Below, one piece after another: positions 35,464-48,248 of a DNA stretch of 64,000 nucleotides. A program made the translations under genes and the position numbers. A model generated the notes under the pieces. The model ran no database searches. It saw only the letters and a list, made by a program, of their open reading frames with translations, and had not been told where the DNA came from. How positions within the stretch are numbered: the stretch's first letter is position 1; each line of letters begins with the position of its first letter. The stretch lies in NCBI GenBank assembly GCA_007922195.1, contig ML681964.1, positions 2,789,406-2,853,405 on the forward strand, written 5' to 3'. This stretch comes from Podocnemis expansa. Its lineage: Eukaryota; Chordata; Testudines; Podocnemididae.

Positions 35464-38360
35464 GTAAGATAAGCCCATTCAACAGTTAATATGAAATTCA
35501 AAGCAAGAGGCTGCAAAATAGCACCTTGCTCTAGGTAACTGCATTTTGGCTAGCTGGTTAGCTTCAAGAAGCCTGGAAATGGGATTCTAGGCCTGCCCTT
35601 GTATTTGCAGTCTTGCTGTTTGGTTATAACAACAGTTCATGAACATATACAATTATATTCAGAACCCAGAATCAAGCGTTTTTATAGGTCAAAATGCTAA
35701 AGCTTAAACTGAATTTAACAGAAAAATAATTATCCTAGGAGCCTCTGCAAGCAGTTTTCTCCTTTGCCTTGGAGACGGCCTATTTCCTCAAAGACACTGG
35801 TGATGGATGATGTTAGCTCCTGACTACGATAGGACATGCAAAAATGCACATATGCATTCCCACAGCATATGTGTGTAGCTGAACAATTAAAGCTGCCTAG
35901 TATACTGAAAAAAATCTACTCCCAATAGTACTAGCAGCAACTAATTTGGAAGGCTCCCAAGGACAGTAAAAGCCTAGCTCACCTTTCTGATATTTTTGTT
36001 GCAAAAGACATGGTTGGGGGAACTTTGTTGGATTACAGGTATGGCAGACTGATGGCTATACTGCTATATAAATTCAGGAGACTGGCAATCAAGGATACAG
36101 CAGCAAGGAAAGTTAGTTTTGTGATTTAGTATTGTAAATACAAATGTCACAGAAAAAGTCAAGAAGAAAATGTGTCTTTCAGTGAGCAAAGCACAGTTCT
36201 TGTAAATAAATTATTAAAAAAATATTTAGGTCTCAGGGAAACTAGATATCCAATAAAAAGAAACACTTGGAGATAATTATTTTTGTTTAGATTATTGGTT
36301 ACTGAAAACATAAATGTTATCATCTCAAAGTTTATACTATCCAGCACACTAGACACAGAGGTGGGAAAAACTCAAAAGATTTGTCACTCTGTGATCATAA
36401 TTTATCAGACAGAGACAACTTAAACAGCTTGAAGCTGACCGTTACCTAGAGCAGAGAACAATATGCATTTGCCAGTCCATTAATTCACCAGAGTTTGCAG
36501 AATCCTCTTGTGATCACGTAGAGGAAAAATTATACTTAATTAAGGAAATACTGTCTGGTTGTTAAGGCAACACCAGGTCTTCAAACCATGATGCATTTCA
36601 TAAAACATACTGTCAAGTCCATTTGTATCCAACTTATTTAGCTCTAGAAGGCAGCAATATCTCATGTCAGATGTTGCCAGTCGCTTGAAAGGTAATTTGG
36701 TTTACTCACTATATGTAGCATGTGTCCTCTCAAAGGCCACACACTGCCTGGTGGCAAGGCTAAAGGAAATATTTTTATCTTAGCATCTTTGGATGTCTGA
36801 GTTGGTTTGCTAACTATAAAGAAAAACATCTTAATATGCTGTGATTCTATTTAAGACCAAGTCTAGCTTTTAAAAAAACTCTGTAGGTGAATTAATGATG
36901 AAGTTTTTACCACTGTCTTTGCTAAATAAAGTTGCTGGTGCCTGGCAGTTACTTAGGTTTGCACTGCTGTTTCTAATTATTAGATCTTTGCAGTTTCTGC
37001 AGGGAATTTCCAACATCAGCAGGGAGTAGACTGTCAAGCTGTTAAACTTGTCCTGTGTGTCACATATTGGAAAGGGCTTACTTAGCAATTTTTAAAGGCA
37101 GTCTCAACATCTATAAACCCTGATTGGTAATTCAGTGAGATTTATGGATTTTTCTTCAGAGAATTACCTGGAATCCCAATTACAACTGTTATTAAAGCAC
37201 TTCAGATAAAACTGCATGCTTTGACTTATCATGGAAATCAACCTCCTGTGGGTTGCAAGGTTGGTGGGTGGGACTAAAATGGTTTTTGTTTGATAGCAAA
37301 ATCAAACAAGGAAGAGCATTTATGCCCTTCAAATAATAATTAAAAAAAAAAGACTAAGAGTTAGTTGTCTGGGTTTGTCAAAGGAGCAAGCACTTTGACA
37401 AACAATTCTACCTCTCTATGAAGGACTGAAAGGGGATATGGAGAGAAAGGTTTGTAGTCATGTTGCCTTTGGTTTGCAAAATATCTCCCTCTTCAGGAGT
37501 TCTTGCACCAGAATAATTCTAAATTACTACCCACCAATGAAAACACCACACTACTAGACACCTACCAGTGGGTAAACAATTTTTCTCTCTTTTATATAGA
37601 AAACCAGTCACAAATCATGAAAATTTTTTACATCAGAGCACACTTTCTGTTGATCACAAACATGCAAGTGGTCACAAACATGAACCGTTCATTTAAAAAA
37701 TGTATAGCGGATCTTAAAACCAAGTACATTACTTGCAAGCACACAGAGCCAACTCATGGCTCCTACAGTCTCAGCTAACACACAAGGGGAAATCAGTTTT
37801 TAACTGGACATACCACAAGGCTATTGGGAAACTCATTAATTGTTTCATATGTTATATATTCCACTCAGCTAAGAGGCTAATATCTCAATGCTCATATCTT
37901 TCATTGACAGCACTCACTGCTTATCCATTGAGAAGATGGATAATGACTTCGTTTTCAAGTCTCCAATCTTGCTCAGAGAAAATAAAATTATACTGAATGA
38001 CTCACCAATTGATCCCGGAAAGAACTTTTGGTACTATGATTTACAAAGCACTTTCAACGTCTAGAACATTCTGGCAATATAGCAACCACAGTGCCCTTTT
38101 AAAGTTGGCAAGATAATTTTGGCATAGGGTATATTATGCAATACTGCCAATATTGGATTTGTGTAACTAGAAGCAGAGATTATAAAGTCAAATAAAAATA
38201 AGCCACTGGCAGATTCAGAAGAAAACAGAACACCCATTGACAAAAACCATGTTACTTCTGATAGCAAAACAGTAAGAATTTATTTCTATTCAGAGTCCTT
38301 AAACAAATGATTCTCTATGTCAATGCATTACTGTGTGTCTATATCATTTATATCTATATC

Positions 38361-38447
38361 TTGGGGAAGTTCTATGGCCTGTGTTATATTGAAGGTTAAA
38401 TTAGACCACCGATATGGTACTTTCTGGTCTTAGAATCTAAGAATATA
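38361..38447 (+). mobile_element. CR1 LINE 3' end fragment
   Basis: GAAGTTCTATGGCCTGTGTT then TTAGACCACCGATATGGTAC and TTCTGGTCTTAGAATCTAAG match the CR1 3' UTR end, as at 50550-50758. Confidence 0.8.
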
Positions 38448-39670
38448 AAATTGTGCACAATATTAAATGTTATTAGACATTATTAGACTTTAAACAAACA
38501 TGAACGAGGTATTTATATTTTAATTTCCCTCAAAAGATGGGTTATGTATAAACAGTAAGCTACGGAACATCTAGCATATAAGACTGAAGATATGGGCATT
38601 GGCAAACAAATTTACTATACAACAGTTATGGGAAAACATAGGTAAATAAATAAGGAATAATATCATTCATAAAGTCTGGAGAAAGTCTGGCTTCAGAGAT
38701 AAATACATATCTCCTGTCAGACTATCCATTACATGGAGAATAAGTATGAAAACAGAGGCTAAACAAGTTGTTTACTCAGCACTAATGTGGTTTATTTAAC
38801 CATATACTCAGTGGGGCACGTTATGATTTCAGCTACTCTGCAGTAAACCTAGAGTAATTCTACTGAAGCATGAACCATAATTCCACTGAGCTTTATTCAA
38901 AATACGCTGCTTGTCTATGAAGCTCCAGGGTCAATGTTCTATGAACATATAAAAGGTGAATATATTTTTGTTAATCTATCCCTGGCAGATTGGCTTTAAT
39001 ATATACATTTCTTTCTATGGGGTCAGAGAAAATCACAGGAAGAAAATTAAATACAGTCACCCTTACATAAATGGTGCTTTATAAGGAATAGCCAATATCA
39101 AAAAACATAGGAAGTATTATTTATTATGCTTGTCCAATGAAAAGCATCCACTCAATATGGTACATGACTTAACAAGAGTTAGATGATGTATTTTTTGATG
39201 GAAGGGTATGAATGATCAGCTAATGGTAGAATTCTGAAATAATGAGCTATGCTAACACTGCCTGCCTTTTCCCTAATGTTGTGAGACTGATGTTAGATTA
39301 GACACACAATTATTAGCTGGATAGTTATTAAAATTCACTGTAAGCATTTGCTTAGTTTACTGTTTATTGTGTTGAGATTTTGTAATAATTGTTTATTTGG
39401 GAACTTCTAATGGGTTTACAAATCATTGCCACATAGATATCAAAGCAACTGATAACCCATTACCATCATGAGTTTATTTTTTTATTCTGAGAAATGTTAT
39501 GCAATAATATAAACATCACATTTTTCTATTTAACAGGATAGTATCAGACTACAGAGCAAGCTTCTTTGTACTATCCAGGATGTGTGGTTTTTGGTGACTT
39601 TATTAAACTGAGTGAAACTATCAGCTCTATTCATATTTATCAAACCAGGCATGTCTATCAAATGTTAATA

Positions 39671-40048
39671 TTAAAAAAAATTGGACCAATGCTCAAGGGG
39701 TTTTGTGTAGATGAATGTATTTTGGCTGCGTACTGAATAAATGGTAACCAAATGTCTAATTCTATTTATTCTCTGTCTGTTTTGCTGGGTATGTAATTGA
39801 TGTGTTATTTTTTTCCATAACAACCACCTCCCATATTTTTGGAACCATTCCTCTGGTTTTGGATGATTTTCCTTTTTCCAGTGTAGCTTAGGATTTACAA
39901 ACAGATGAGAGATTAATTCTTTGTTTCTTTGCGTGTGACCATTTCCACTAGAAAACCCCAGGAGGATTACCAAAGGGTCATTTTTTAGCAAATATTCAAC
40001 AATTTGTGATTTTTGGTTACAAATTGCTAATTTGTTGAGGTTTTTCAA
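39671..40048 (-). mobile_element. L1/Tx1-like LINE ORF2 C-terminal fragment
   Basis: The minus-strand reading frame of 125 codons reads QIVEYLLKNDPLVILLGFSS, GHTQRNKELISHLFVNPKLH, HPKPEEWFQKYGRWLLWKKI and THQLHTQQNRQ. This resembles the C-terminal end of L1/Tx1-type ORF2, where a W..xxWE...EKITYxL block follows a short linker. A one-base slip in the WFQK..GRW part suggests a frameshift. No upstream RT is next to it, so it is a truncated copy. Assignment is by pattern recall only. Confidence 0.55.
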
Positions 40049-40379
40049 GCTTATCAGACTAATGGAAAACTAGAGATGGGACCACACTACTGCCTTGGAT
40101 CCCAAACATCCCAAGTTTGGGAATGTTCAAAATCAGATTTGGATCCATGTGTTTCTCTCCCCATACCTATATGCCATCTTTCGTTTCCTCAGGCCTATTT
40201 TTAAAATGACTCTAGAAACTGAATCCCCAAATCTGAATATTTCTCATCTGTAGATAAATTCAGATTCTGATCTGAACCAGATCTGAACTTCACACCTCAG
40301 TCAAAGGGTCACATTGTCACACCTTTGTTAAACTGAACATAATTAAAGCAATGTACGTGCCTCTTATGATCTGTTCTTC

Positions 40380-40860
40380 TACAGTGGAGTGTACTTCTCA
40401 GATTGGCCCTGAGGTAGCCAAATTAGGCCTACTGGGTTCAATCAGCTAGTTAAATTACAAACAGGAAAGATTTAAGAAAAGTGGAGGACACTAATTAGGG
40501 AAAAAACTCTCTTGTGAGGGAACTGGTGAGGCTTATATAAAGCCATAAGGCTGGAAACAACCACAGCTTGCAGTCTAGTCTTTCTATCTCAGAGGCAAGG
40601 GAGAGGGAATGGGAGAGAGGAATTCCTGAGGAATGAGGATCTAGGAGGAAGAGTTTAACCAACAGACCTAAGAGATGGGTCCGACTAGCAAGACTGGAGA
40701 ATGAAAAGCTTACACAGAAGTATAATGGGAAGTAGGCCAGGGATGAGACCAGAAAATCAGAAGTAGCTACAGACTTCAGCTACTTGCTGAAGAGCCCTGG
40801 ACTGGTAGACCACATAGTAGAGGAGAGGCCCTGTTGGTCTTCTAATCCTCTACCTTAATG
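40380..40860 (+). repeat. Unassigned repeat candidate with TATA-like box
   Basis: An A/G-rich block contains GGTGAGGCTTATATAAAGCC near 40530, followed by text resembling a transcribed leader. It could be an old LTR, but I see no matching second LTR, TG..CA ends or coding sequence. Confidence 0.25.
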
Positions 40861-43064
40861 CTATTTCCCATGATCTTACACACAGAATTATAGATAGTAC
40901 AGATACTAGTCCTGTGCTAGAGCTATAGCATAGCAGTAGGGTGAATAAACAGAATGTGGCTGAAGCACTAAAGAAGGTTTGTAAGCAAATTAACCTTTAC
41001 AGTGGAACCGATTCATACATCTCACAGACTGGGAAGAACCAATGTGATCCTATGTAGAGAATTCATTATTATTTAATAGAACCTTAGGGCTTCCCCAGGC
41101 CATTTCCTCTCCTTCAGTGACTGTGTCCATCATCACAAAAACTTCCAAAGATGAACACTGATGATTATGTAAATACCAAAAGTGACAGTAAACATTTATA
41201 TATTATTTTTGAAAGCACTGTGGTTCTCCAAACTTTTTCTATTATGTTTGTGGCTGTGTTGAGATGGGGACATTCATCATCACTGTTTCATCCTGGAGTT
41301 GAAGAGATCATTAACTTTACTCTGTTATTTCCTGCACTTCAGCTTGGGCAGTTTGCAGACACTTCTACACTAACCAACACAGTCAGCAGCTATAGGAGTG
41401 CTTTTCATTTCCAAGCATGACAGTGATTAACAAACTGATCCTCACAAATTTCTGACAATGCAGATAGGTATTAGCATCCCTAGCTGGCAATTGAATGGAA
41501 CAGAGAGGTAGTGACATGTCCCAAGAGTGAGGGTCTCTGTAACAGAACAGGAATTTCTGAACCCCATGTGGTTTGGACTAGTCACAGCACATCCTTCAGA
41601 GGTATTTTAGGCAATATTTATGCAACAGGGAAGATTTAGTCCATGGGTAATTACAGAGGAAATCCGATGGGCGTGCTGCACAAAGCATTTTTGATGAAGC
41701 TTGTCCATTAAAAATGTTACATCATCAAAAACATTCACAAAACCATGCTGATTTTGATGACAGTTTTGTTAAGTGAAGAAGAGAGAACTTCTACAGTCAG
41801 GTGGCTCAGGTATAGCCTAACACCTATAGATTCAAGTCCCTTTGCTGAATCTGAGCTATTGATACCTTCCCTCTTTTATTTCATAAGACCTTTTGAAAGA
41901 TCTCAGAAATCAGAACAAAAACAAATTTTGAAACGTTAAATTGCTTTGCAAAACAAAACTGGTTTTTAGCCAAGCCTACTAGACCATTAATATTTGCTGT
42001 ATGACAGGATGTTAAGTTTGTCTTCTGTTGCTCTATTAATGTTATGCATACTGTTGATCAGGACAAGATTTCTTCTACAGATGTTTTTCTTTTGATTTGC
42101 TTTCGTTTCTTGAGACCTGCATAAGTCCTATCAAATTTGAGAAGTATCTTCATCCATGTGAAAAATGGCTAACACATATTACCTGTACATACGAAACAGC
42201 ATTGTGCCTACCCTCCGATCCAGTTTCACAAAGAAGAAAATGCAATTTCCTCTATAAATTAAGCTGATATTCAGCTAATATTTCCTGTCACAAACAGTTC
42301 TGCTGTGTTCCATTCCTTCATGCATATAACTAACTGTGAAAATTGAGTCGATGGCATAACCTGGGTCTGACAAGGTGCAAAAGTGAAATTATTTAATAAC
42401 ACAATTAAATCCAAATGCAGCTTCAACATTTGGCCTGAACTTTGAAACTCCATCCCTTCTGGATTTAACACACAACTTTCAGAATCCACGTGTCCAAAAG
42501 GACCTCAGCCCAGACTCCCAATTAACACTTGTGACTTTGCACCCCCAGGAAACACTTATGATGGCTCATATAAAAAGAATGTCACCAAACCATTTTTGTG
42601 TGTGCAAATTTAGGTATCCGTGCTATTTATTTAAAAGTGTGCTCCTTTAAATATAACTGAATTCTGATTTTTGTAACTCTAAATCCATTATTTCCATTTT
42701 ATACAAAACAAACTAAAACCAAGCAGTCATAATATCTTTTAAGCTTCCTAATTCTGTGTATTATTTATTCAACAATGCATCAAGGCTTCATAAAGGTGCA
42801 AATAAATACCTGTTTCCCAAGTAATGCTAAGGACCACTTATTAGGGATTGCTCTTCCACATAGTACACATATAAAATTGCAATTTTTAACATGTTCTTCT
42901 ATAAAGAAAGTACAATATATTGTTTTAAATCTAAGAAAAAGCATATTTCCTGATCAATGACTCTAGGGGTTTTTTGGAGAAATTATAATCTACAAATTAA
43001 TGCAGTATCGCTGATGTAATAATTTTGAAAGATGTATTTTGTGTCAAGGGTGGTAGTCTTGGGG

Positions 43065-43122
43065 GATATCTGCAGAGAGGAGTCAGCCAGAGACTCCAGC
43101 TGGAAGGAACAGAAGCAGCCAA
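43065..43122. repeat. Direct repeat copy 1 (58 bp, partner at 43278)
   Basis: GATATCTGCAGAGAGGAGTC then AGCCAGAGACTCCAGCTGGA and AGCAGCCAA recur about 213 bp later with roughly 80-85 percent identity. Unknown family. Confidence 0.75.
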
Positions 43123-43277
43123 AATTGTGTGTGTGCATGCGCATGAAAAATGGGGCCCATCTAGGACCACCTTCTCTCCCCAGTACTGTGCAGGGGAGAA
43201 CCTTACTCTCAATGCATGCACTGGGATTCAGGTGGTGCCTTCACTTCCCTCCCCCTCCTCTGAAAGGAGACTTTGGG

Positions 43278-43335
43278 GAAAATCTGCAGGAAGGAGCCAG
43301 CCAAAGACTTCAGCTGGGAGGACCAGAAGCAGCCA
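43278..43335. repeat. Direct repeat copy 2 (58 bp)
   Basis: The second copy reads GAAAATCTGCAGGAAGGAGC then CAGCCAAAGACTTCAGCTGG and AGCAGCCAA. A spacer with a (GT)n/CATGCGCATG stretch separates the two. Confidence 0.75.
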
Positions 43336-44413
43336 ACATAGGGACCTTCAGACCTTCACAGAACTTTCTATAGTTTTGACTTGATTTCTTCTGTCCTACT
43401 CCGATTGGCTGTTTGCTCCAGCTTCTCCCTCTTTCACAGTGTGTTCACCTCAACCCGCTCCATGTCTACTCCTCTGATAGTAGTAGAAAAGACTGATTCA
43501 GATGTCATTTATTCTTGTGTAAAGCAAGGATACATAAATTTAAATCATTTGATGTAAAACTGATGTAAGTGTGATCAGAATCAAGGTCTTATTTTTAGAG
43601 GGGTAGCCTTGTTAGTCTGAGCATAGCAAAAGCAGGGAGAGTCCTCTGGCGCCTTATAGACCAGGTGTGGCCAAACTGCAGCTCAGGAGCCGCATGCGGC
43701 TCTTCAAAGAAAAAATGCGGCTCACTGGCAGGGAGCTGCTTCAGGCTGGGGGGGGGGTGTTTAAAATCTCCAGCCTGTCAGGCAGCTCCTCAGCTAGCAG
43801 CTCAAAGAAGGGGCAGGAGGAGGAGTGAGCTGGCAGGGTTGGGGGCTGGGGAGGAGGGAGCTGATAGCTCAGAGAAGTTGTGGGGGGAGCAGCAGCCCCG
43901 GCTCAGAGGAGGGTGAGGGAGAGCAGCTGGGCAGCTCCGGGAAGCGATGGTGGCAGGGGGGTCTCAGGACAGAAAGACACTTCAGGGAATGGAGGCAGTG
44001 AGGGAAGGGACTCAGGGGAACAGGGAAGAGACAAGCTGTAAAGGATTTAAAGACTAACATTATCGTTAGTTATTTTCTGTTTTATAGATGTCAATGTAGA
44101 TTTTATTTTGCATTGCTTTATTTATTTTGGTGTACTTTGTGTTTTTTTACTTTCTTTTGGTCTGGCTGGTTTGGGTGTGTTTGTTTGTTTGGTTTGTATT
44201 TACCTTATACCACATGCCAAAGCAGCCTCAGTCCTGTCCAAAGCACTTTACAAACATAGGGGCACCTCAGGCACTCCCTTTACAAGTATGATAGTCAGGA
44301 AAACGGGTTAAAAAGTCTTCCATTTTAGGAGAGGGAGAAGGAATAACCCAATGAAGAATCCTACTCCTTTTTGCCAACTCTACAGAAAGCTGTAGATCGA
44401 GCTCTGGACAGTT

Positions 44414-44552
44414 AAACAAGGAGTTTTGTGGAACATTTAAAGATTAACCCATTTATTTATCACATTTCTCCCATGAAAGCTCATGGCAATAAATAAATGT
44501 GCAGGACTCCTTGTTTGTTTTGCTGAACTAGACTAACACAGATACCTCTTTG
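44414..44552. mobile_element. Penelope-like pLTR palindrome nested in the hAT element
   Basis: It runs AAACAAGGAGTTTTGTGGAA..AAGATTAACCCATTTATTTA to the complement, ending ACTAGACTAACACAGATACC. The exact 15-bp sequence GAGCTCTGGACAGTT flanks it (44399-44413 and 44553-44567). It is the innermost supported insertion at this locus. Confidence 0.9.
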
Positions 44553-44732
44553 GAGCTCTGGACAGTTGAGGCTTTTCAGAGACCCTGAGGAATTGGGACT
44601 AGGGATGAACTGTTTTCCTTAGCATCCTCCCCCTTCAGACTTATTTTATTCAGAATCCTATTCCATACAAGTGTTGGGCCATGTATGGAGTAGGAAAGTG
44701 TTTCCCAGGACAGCTGAGTTGTTATGGGAGAC

Positions 44733-44902
44733 AGAAGCAGTGTTCCTTCTAAGGTGATGATGCAGCTGACCAAGTTATGGATGCACACTTGGGGAGCCGA
44801 TGAGTAGGGGCCTGGCACCAGGTTGGGGAACCAGGAGAGAACTTGCTCAGCTGCATCCAAAAGTTGCTAAGCTCTATCATCAGCTTAGAGGGAACATTGC
44901 AG
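44733..44902. mobile_element. Small TIR (hAT-like) element
   Basis: The left end GTGTTCCTTCTAAGGTGATGA pairs with the right end, reversed, ATGTTCCCTCTAAGCTGATGA. This CAGTGTTCCCTCTAA pattern is a common reptilian hAT-type terminus. No clean 8-bp duplication is visible. Confidence 0.7.
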
Positions 44903-46071
44903 GGAAAGGCAGCATGGTCGGAGACAGTGGGAGAAGTTAGCAATGGTCAGCAAGGGTGTTGCTGGTGCCTGGCACACAGGGCCCATGCCCCGAATCCCAG
45001 CACCAGTGCCCTGGGTCCTGGTGGGGCCCCTGCCTCTCCCAGTCTCCAGCCAGATCCAGCCGGAGATCCAGGGCCCAGCCACCCGCAGTGGCAACGGTCG
45101 CTTCCAGCCACTTCCTAGGCCAGGCGGCCCCGCGGCCGCGGTTGCAGCTGCAGCTGCAGCTCCCTGCCCTGTCCCCATGGCCTGCAGTCAGAGGGCAGAG
45201 CCTAGGCCAGTGCCCCGGGTCTTTCCCCGGGGCAGCGATGCTCCTGATAGTCGAGGACAGCAGAGAAGCAGCATCATGGTAAGAGGCAGCATCAGCGTGC
45301 GGGCGGAAGCATGGCATGATCGGGGAAGCCGTAGCATGTTTAGATTTTCTCATAGGCCCTAATGCAGCTTACTGCTTTCTTAAAATCGTGTTTTACATGT
45401 CCTAAACATGAAATGGAATACTAAGGAACAAAAATACAAAGGAGAAAAAGTTTAAAACTGAATGTAGATTACTTTCAATTTTTAGCACATCTTACTGCTG
45501 TGAAGCATTGTATTCCACAATGAAATTTGTTAAATCAAAACATTGTGTAATACTTCTCTATCAGCACCTGTGAGAGCTTTTATGTACTGCATTGACAAGT
45601 TACTGCCCAGATTTTAAAAAGCTTGCCACTAGCCTGCAGTGTTCTCCATCCAGTAACAGCTAAGTTTTTACTGTATAGGCCTAGTTTTCATGGTAACTTT
45701 AAGTAATTATTAGAATCTGACATTAGTAGGATCAATATTTGCCCTGTTTTTAAGATAAAAATTAAAGTGCCCAATAAATTTTAAGCTTAGTAATTTTGGA
45801 ATAGGTAAAAATGTGGTTATATGCCTCAGTGTGGCTCTCGAAGGTTTAATAATTGACTTGTGCGGCTCTTGAGTTCCATGAGTTTGGCCACCCTTGTTAG
45901 ACTAACAGATTTCTTTGAGCATAAGTTTTCATGGGCTTCAATGCACTTCCTCAGATGCATTTTGTTTTCGCTACTTTTGTTAAGGTCTTATTTTTGTGTC
46001 ACAACTCAGTAAGCATGAGTCTATACCAGCAGAGGGAGCAGATCTGTTCAGTAATAAGCAGCTATTTGCAA

Positions 46072-46182
46072 ATCATAGAATCATAGGGTTGGAAGGGACC
46101 TCATGAGGTCATCTAGTCCAACTCACTGCTAAAAGCAGAAAAACTCTCACTAAATCATCCCAGCCCAGGGTATTGTCTAACC
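46072..46182 (-). mobile_element. CR1 LINE 3' end, reversed
   Basis: AATCATAGAATCATAGGGTT then GGAAGGGACCTCATGAGGTC and CTAGTCCAACTCACTGCT are the complement of the CR1 3' end including its terminal repeat. Confidence 0.92.
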
Positions 46183-46270
46183 CAGGGGTTGGCAACCCAA
46201 AAGATAAGAGCCATTTTTTAAAATCCCTTCAATAACCAAGTGGTTTGAGAGCCACAAGGGGTGTTGCCTG
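46183..46270. mobile_element. Possible hAT terminus fragment
   Basis: CAGGGGTTGGCAACCCAAAA then repeated GAGCCAT/GAGCCAC motifs look like one end of a hAT element abutting the CR1. No partner end was found nearby. Confidence 0.4.
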
Positions 46271-48033
46271 CTAGTTAAGAAACTGAATAACAGAACAGAG
46301 AAGCATATTGATTTTTTGATAACAAAAAATGATGTCTGCTGATGCAAACGAATAATTTACATATATATTTTAACAATATATGATGTGTTTTAAAGACGGT
46401 TTGCTTTTTAAAATGTACAGTTTTTAGATCTTTACTGAAAAGTAATTGGCTGATGACACATTGCAGAATGAAGGCATTGCTGAAGTAAATCATCAGTTTG
46501 AAGTTACTTTTAGTTAACATTTAGCAATAAAGGTGAGCTCTCATTTTTGGGAGGGAACAGGGGAGAAGAGAGGAAGAACAACTGCCTTCAGTACTGGAAA
46601 AAATACAAAATGTAATGGTCCTACACACAAAGTACTCACTTCATTTTAGCTTTGTCAACGTAAATCTTACTTTAATATTTAGTGTTATATACACTGATTT
46701 TCAAAGAAACTTGAGGGCCTCTCAAACAAAAAGTAATTAAAATATATTACTTATTAGATATAAAGAGGTCTTTGGGTACAAAGAGAACTGAAACAAAGCA
46801 TTTGGCAATAACTCCAGTGTCCTGTCTCTGCCATGGCCCAGAAGCAGATGTAGAACAGCAAGGTGTCAGCAACACATCAGGACAGAGATGTGGGGTAATC
46901 TCAAACAACCTCCAATAGATACAAATTGGGCCCGTTCGGAGTAGAATTTCACTTTAAAATACTTTCAGGTAAAGTAGCTGGCATATTATGACAGAAATTT
47001 ATAAGCTTCTCTTGTACTGGAGGCTTCCAAAGTGCTAACTGATTTGCAAACTGTATGATATGATATATACAAGATTTAGAAATGGGCCTAATCTCAGAGT
47101 TCTGACATGGATTTTGATTTGCCTCCAAACTTCCTTAAATTCCTGTGTGACCAGAATTAAGGTTACAGACAGGACCATTATAGAGAAAGGAGCAAAGATA
47201 TGAAGTGCTTTGAACTGCATGCTCCAGTAAAAGTCAAATCAGTGAGACAGCTGCTTTACCAGCCATTCAATGTGAGCCTATCAGAAATAAAACACAGAAA
47301 ATCTTTAACACAATTCTACTTTATTTTATTCTTTGTTTTTCAAAAATAATAATATTGTGGACAAACGATCTGAAACAACTAGTGCTATTGACTTAAAAAA
47401 GAAAAAGGAATTTTTTTTTTGTTTAAAAAGGGCAGAATTTGTTGCTATGCTCCTTGAAATATCAGCTAAAGAAGTGATTTAGGGCCTGATTCTGCAAAGA
47501 CCTACTGCTATGTATTCAAAATACACCTGTACTAATTGAAAATGACCGAACTGATTATATTTTCCAAATTTTGTTCAGATAAAGTCACTCTTAGGCGCAG
47601 AATTTTCTGACAAAGTTTCAGCCTGAAACACATTTTTACAGCTGAGTTGCTATTGCCCTTAAAAATATGATGGTTTTTTTTTTTCTTTAAACTGGAAAAT
47701 GCTGGCAGCTCCTTTAACATTGTATAGCAGAAAGCACAGCAGTACTAGGTTAAATATCTTGAAAGTATATGGGGGAACAGAAAAGTAAAGAGGACTAGAA
47801 TTAGCAAAGGGAGCCTTTCAGCGTTAGGTCACTGGGTTTGAATATTGCTGAAGCTGTTAGTGACTGAAAGTCATTATCATCTTAACAGCTGTTCAGTTAT
47901 GTCTGAAGCATCAGTTACTAGGGGACACAAACCCACCATCACAAAAACACCACTCCTATGTGTGGTAGATTCATGAAGAATTGAATAAGTGTGGAGATTT
48001 AACTTCCCTTCTCCCTAGGTAAGTCCCTTGAGG

Positions 48034-48248
48034 CAGTGTTTCCCAACCAGTGTGCTGTGGCACACAGTGTGCTGTCACGTCTGAGTAGGTGTACCACAAA
48101 ATTTTTTGAAAAACTACTCGAAGAACTCTCGATTGGCTCATCGGCTCATGAATATTCATGAGTTCATTTGGCAACTATACGGTGGTGTATCTCAAATTAG
48201 TTAAAGGTAGTAAGGTGTGCCACAGCAGAGAAATGTTGGGAACCACGG
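48034..48248. mobile_element. Non-autonomous hAT element, 215 bp
   Basis: The left end CAGTGTTTCCCAAC and right end, reversed, CCGTGGTTCCCAAC match at 12 of 14. Both continue with an inverted TGCTGTGGCACAC segment. The flanks are CCTTGAGG (48026-48033) and CCTTAAGG (48249-48256), an 8-bp duplication with one difference. Confidence 0.9.

Larger units (their letters stand above)
43662..45896. mobile_element. hAT element, 2,235 bp, nested in a PLE pLTR
   Basis: The ends CAGGTGTGGCCAAACT (left) and CAAGGGTGGCCAAACT (right, reversed) agree at 14 of 16 bases, followed by a shared subterminal GAGCCGCA/TGCGGCTC motif. The left flank TTATAGAC (43654-43661) and right flank TTAGAC (45897-45902) look like an 8-bp duplication with two bases lost on the right. 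The interior has a GC-rich core (44950-45340), a PLE palindrome (44414-44552) and a smaller TIR element (44733-44902). No intact transposase is visible. Confidence 0.85.
43597..45981. mobile_element. Penelope-like pLTR (TATAGACTAACAG type) split by a hAT element
   Basis: The left piece AGAGGGGTAGCCTTGTTAGT..CTGGCGCCTTATAGAC ends at 43661. The right piece TAACAGATTTCTTTGAGCAT..GCACTTCCTCAGATGCAT continues after 45896. The exact 14-bp sequence AAGGTCTTATTTTT flanks the whole (43583-43596 and 45982-45995), so the pLTR inserted first and the 2.2 kb hAT element later. Confidence 0.9.

Noticed and set aside
40530..40560. TATATAAAG as a host promoter
   Set aside because: No downstream coding exon or CpG context, and it sits deep in an RBMS3 intron. 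At most it is a relic retroelement promoter.
44843..45362. Several 91-139 codon frames in a GC-rich block
   Set aside because: The block lies inside the nested hAT element, is open in several frames on both strands, and shows no domain.
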